Origin: Chitinophagaceae bacterium
GTDB taxonomy: Bacteria > Bacteroidota > Bacteroidia > Chitinophagales > Chitinophagaceae
Length of the DNA: 5,379 bases
Direction of reading: 5' to 3'
Assembly: GCA_019454915.1 (NCBI GenBank)
Contig: JACFNM010000033.1
Location: forward strand, 1 to 5,379
Below the pieces are notes generated by a model, which worked only from the letters and a program-made list of their open reading frames with translations, did not search any database and had not been told where the DNA came from. This document shows, in pieces, positions 5,235-5,379 of this stretch; the stretch's first letter is position 1, and each line of letters opens with the position of its first letter. Made by a program: the position numbers and the translations under genes.

Positions 5235-5379
5235 ATGAAAAGAAAACGGACAAAAGGGTGGATAATACGAGAGGTATCCCTCATTATAGGCGTGGTTTTG
5301 ACTTCCTTTACGGTTCACGCACAGCAAAATTCCAACAGGGAGATTCATACGTTTTCAATACAGGAGGCGCTTGATTATG
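5235..5379 (+). CDS. TolC-family outer-membrane efflux protein, N-terminal part
   Basis: Only the first 48 codons are in the window; the frame is open at the right edge. It begins with a signal peptide: basic n-region MKRKRTKGW, hydrophobic core VSLIIGVVLTSF (14-25) and a likely signal peptidase I site after TVHA (residue 29), before QQN. The mature start HTFSIQEALDY (38-48) is the characteristic opening of TolC/OprM-type outer-membrane channels (the F-SL-EAL-A- pattern). Such channels pair with a periplasmic adaptor and an inner-membrane pump to export drugs or other compounds. An in-frame ATG at 5220 would add five residues (MHITE); 5235 is preferred because it puts the Lys/Arg run at the N-terminus. 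It lies 59 bases after tetR with no clear promoter between, so shared transcription is likely. The family call rests on a short segment plus context. Confidence 0.75.
   Translation, partial: MKRKRTKGWIIREVSLIIGVVLTSFTVHAQQNSNREIHTFSIQEALDY

Noticed and set aside
1..5379. CRISPR arrays, tRNA or rRNA genes, insertion sequences, attachment sites
   Set aside because: No regularly spaced direct repeats, transposase motifs, terminal repeats or tRNA-like cloverleaf sequences were seen on either strand.

Overview
The window most likely comes from a Bacteroidota chromosome, probably a Chitinophaga/Niastella-type bacterium (Chitinophagaceae). The evidence is a textbook Bacteroidota promoter (TTTG, 19 bases, TAnnTTTG) before the TetR gene, the lack of Shine-Dalgarno sequences before the starts, moderate GC, and protein families typical of that phylum. 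The family-level placement is inference. Every gene whose end is visible stops with TAA.

Layout. Bases 1-285 hold an AT-rich inverted repeat, a -7-type promoter element and a long pyrimidine-rich leader for a small RRM RNA-binding protein (286-555, +). A stem-loop follows, then an RhlE-type DEAD-box RNA helicase (755-1894, +). These two form an RNA-handling pair of the kind often linked to RNA unfolding or cold adaptation. A stand-alone FabH-like ketoacyl synthase III (1984-3051, -) converges on the helicase with only 89 bases between the stops. Then comes a 641-base stretch with no convincing gene but several coding-like fragments, and a two-helix DUF502 membrane protein (3693-4316, -). Divergent from it is a TetR-family regulator (4555-5175, +), followed 59 bases later by the start of a TolC-type outer-membrane efflux protein that runs off the window (5235-5379, +).

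How the parts work together. The TetR gene and the TolC-like gene look like the start of a drug- or solute-efflux operon; the adaptor and pump would be expected downstream. The clearest regulatory signal in the window is a 32-base near-perfect palindrome that fills the space between the -33 and -7 elements of the tetR promoter. It is a strong candidate for the regulator's own operator. The same promoter shows that the longest tetR reading frame (ATG at 4486) starts too early; the start is almost certainly 4555.

No clearly new multi-gene system is visible. The items most worth checking are the tetR promoter/operator, the RRM leader, and the possible gene remnants or small genes on the minus strand around the DUF502 gene (3265-3700 and 4349-4465).
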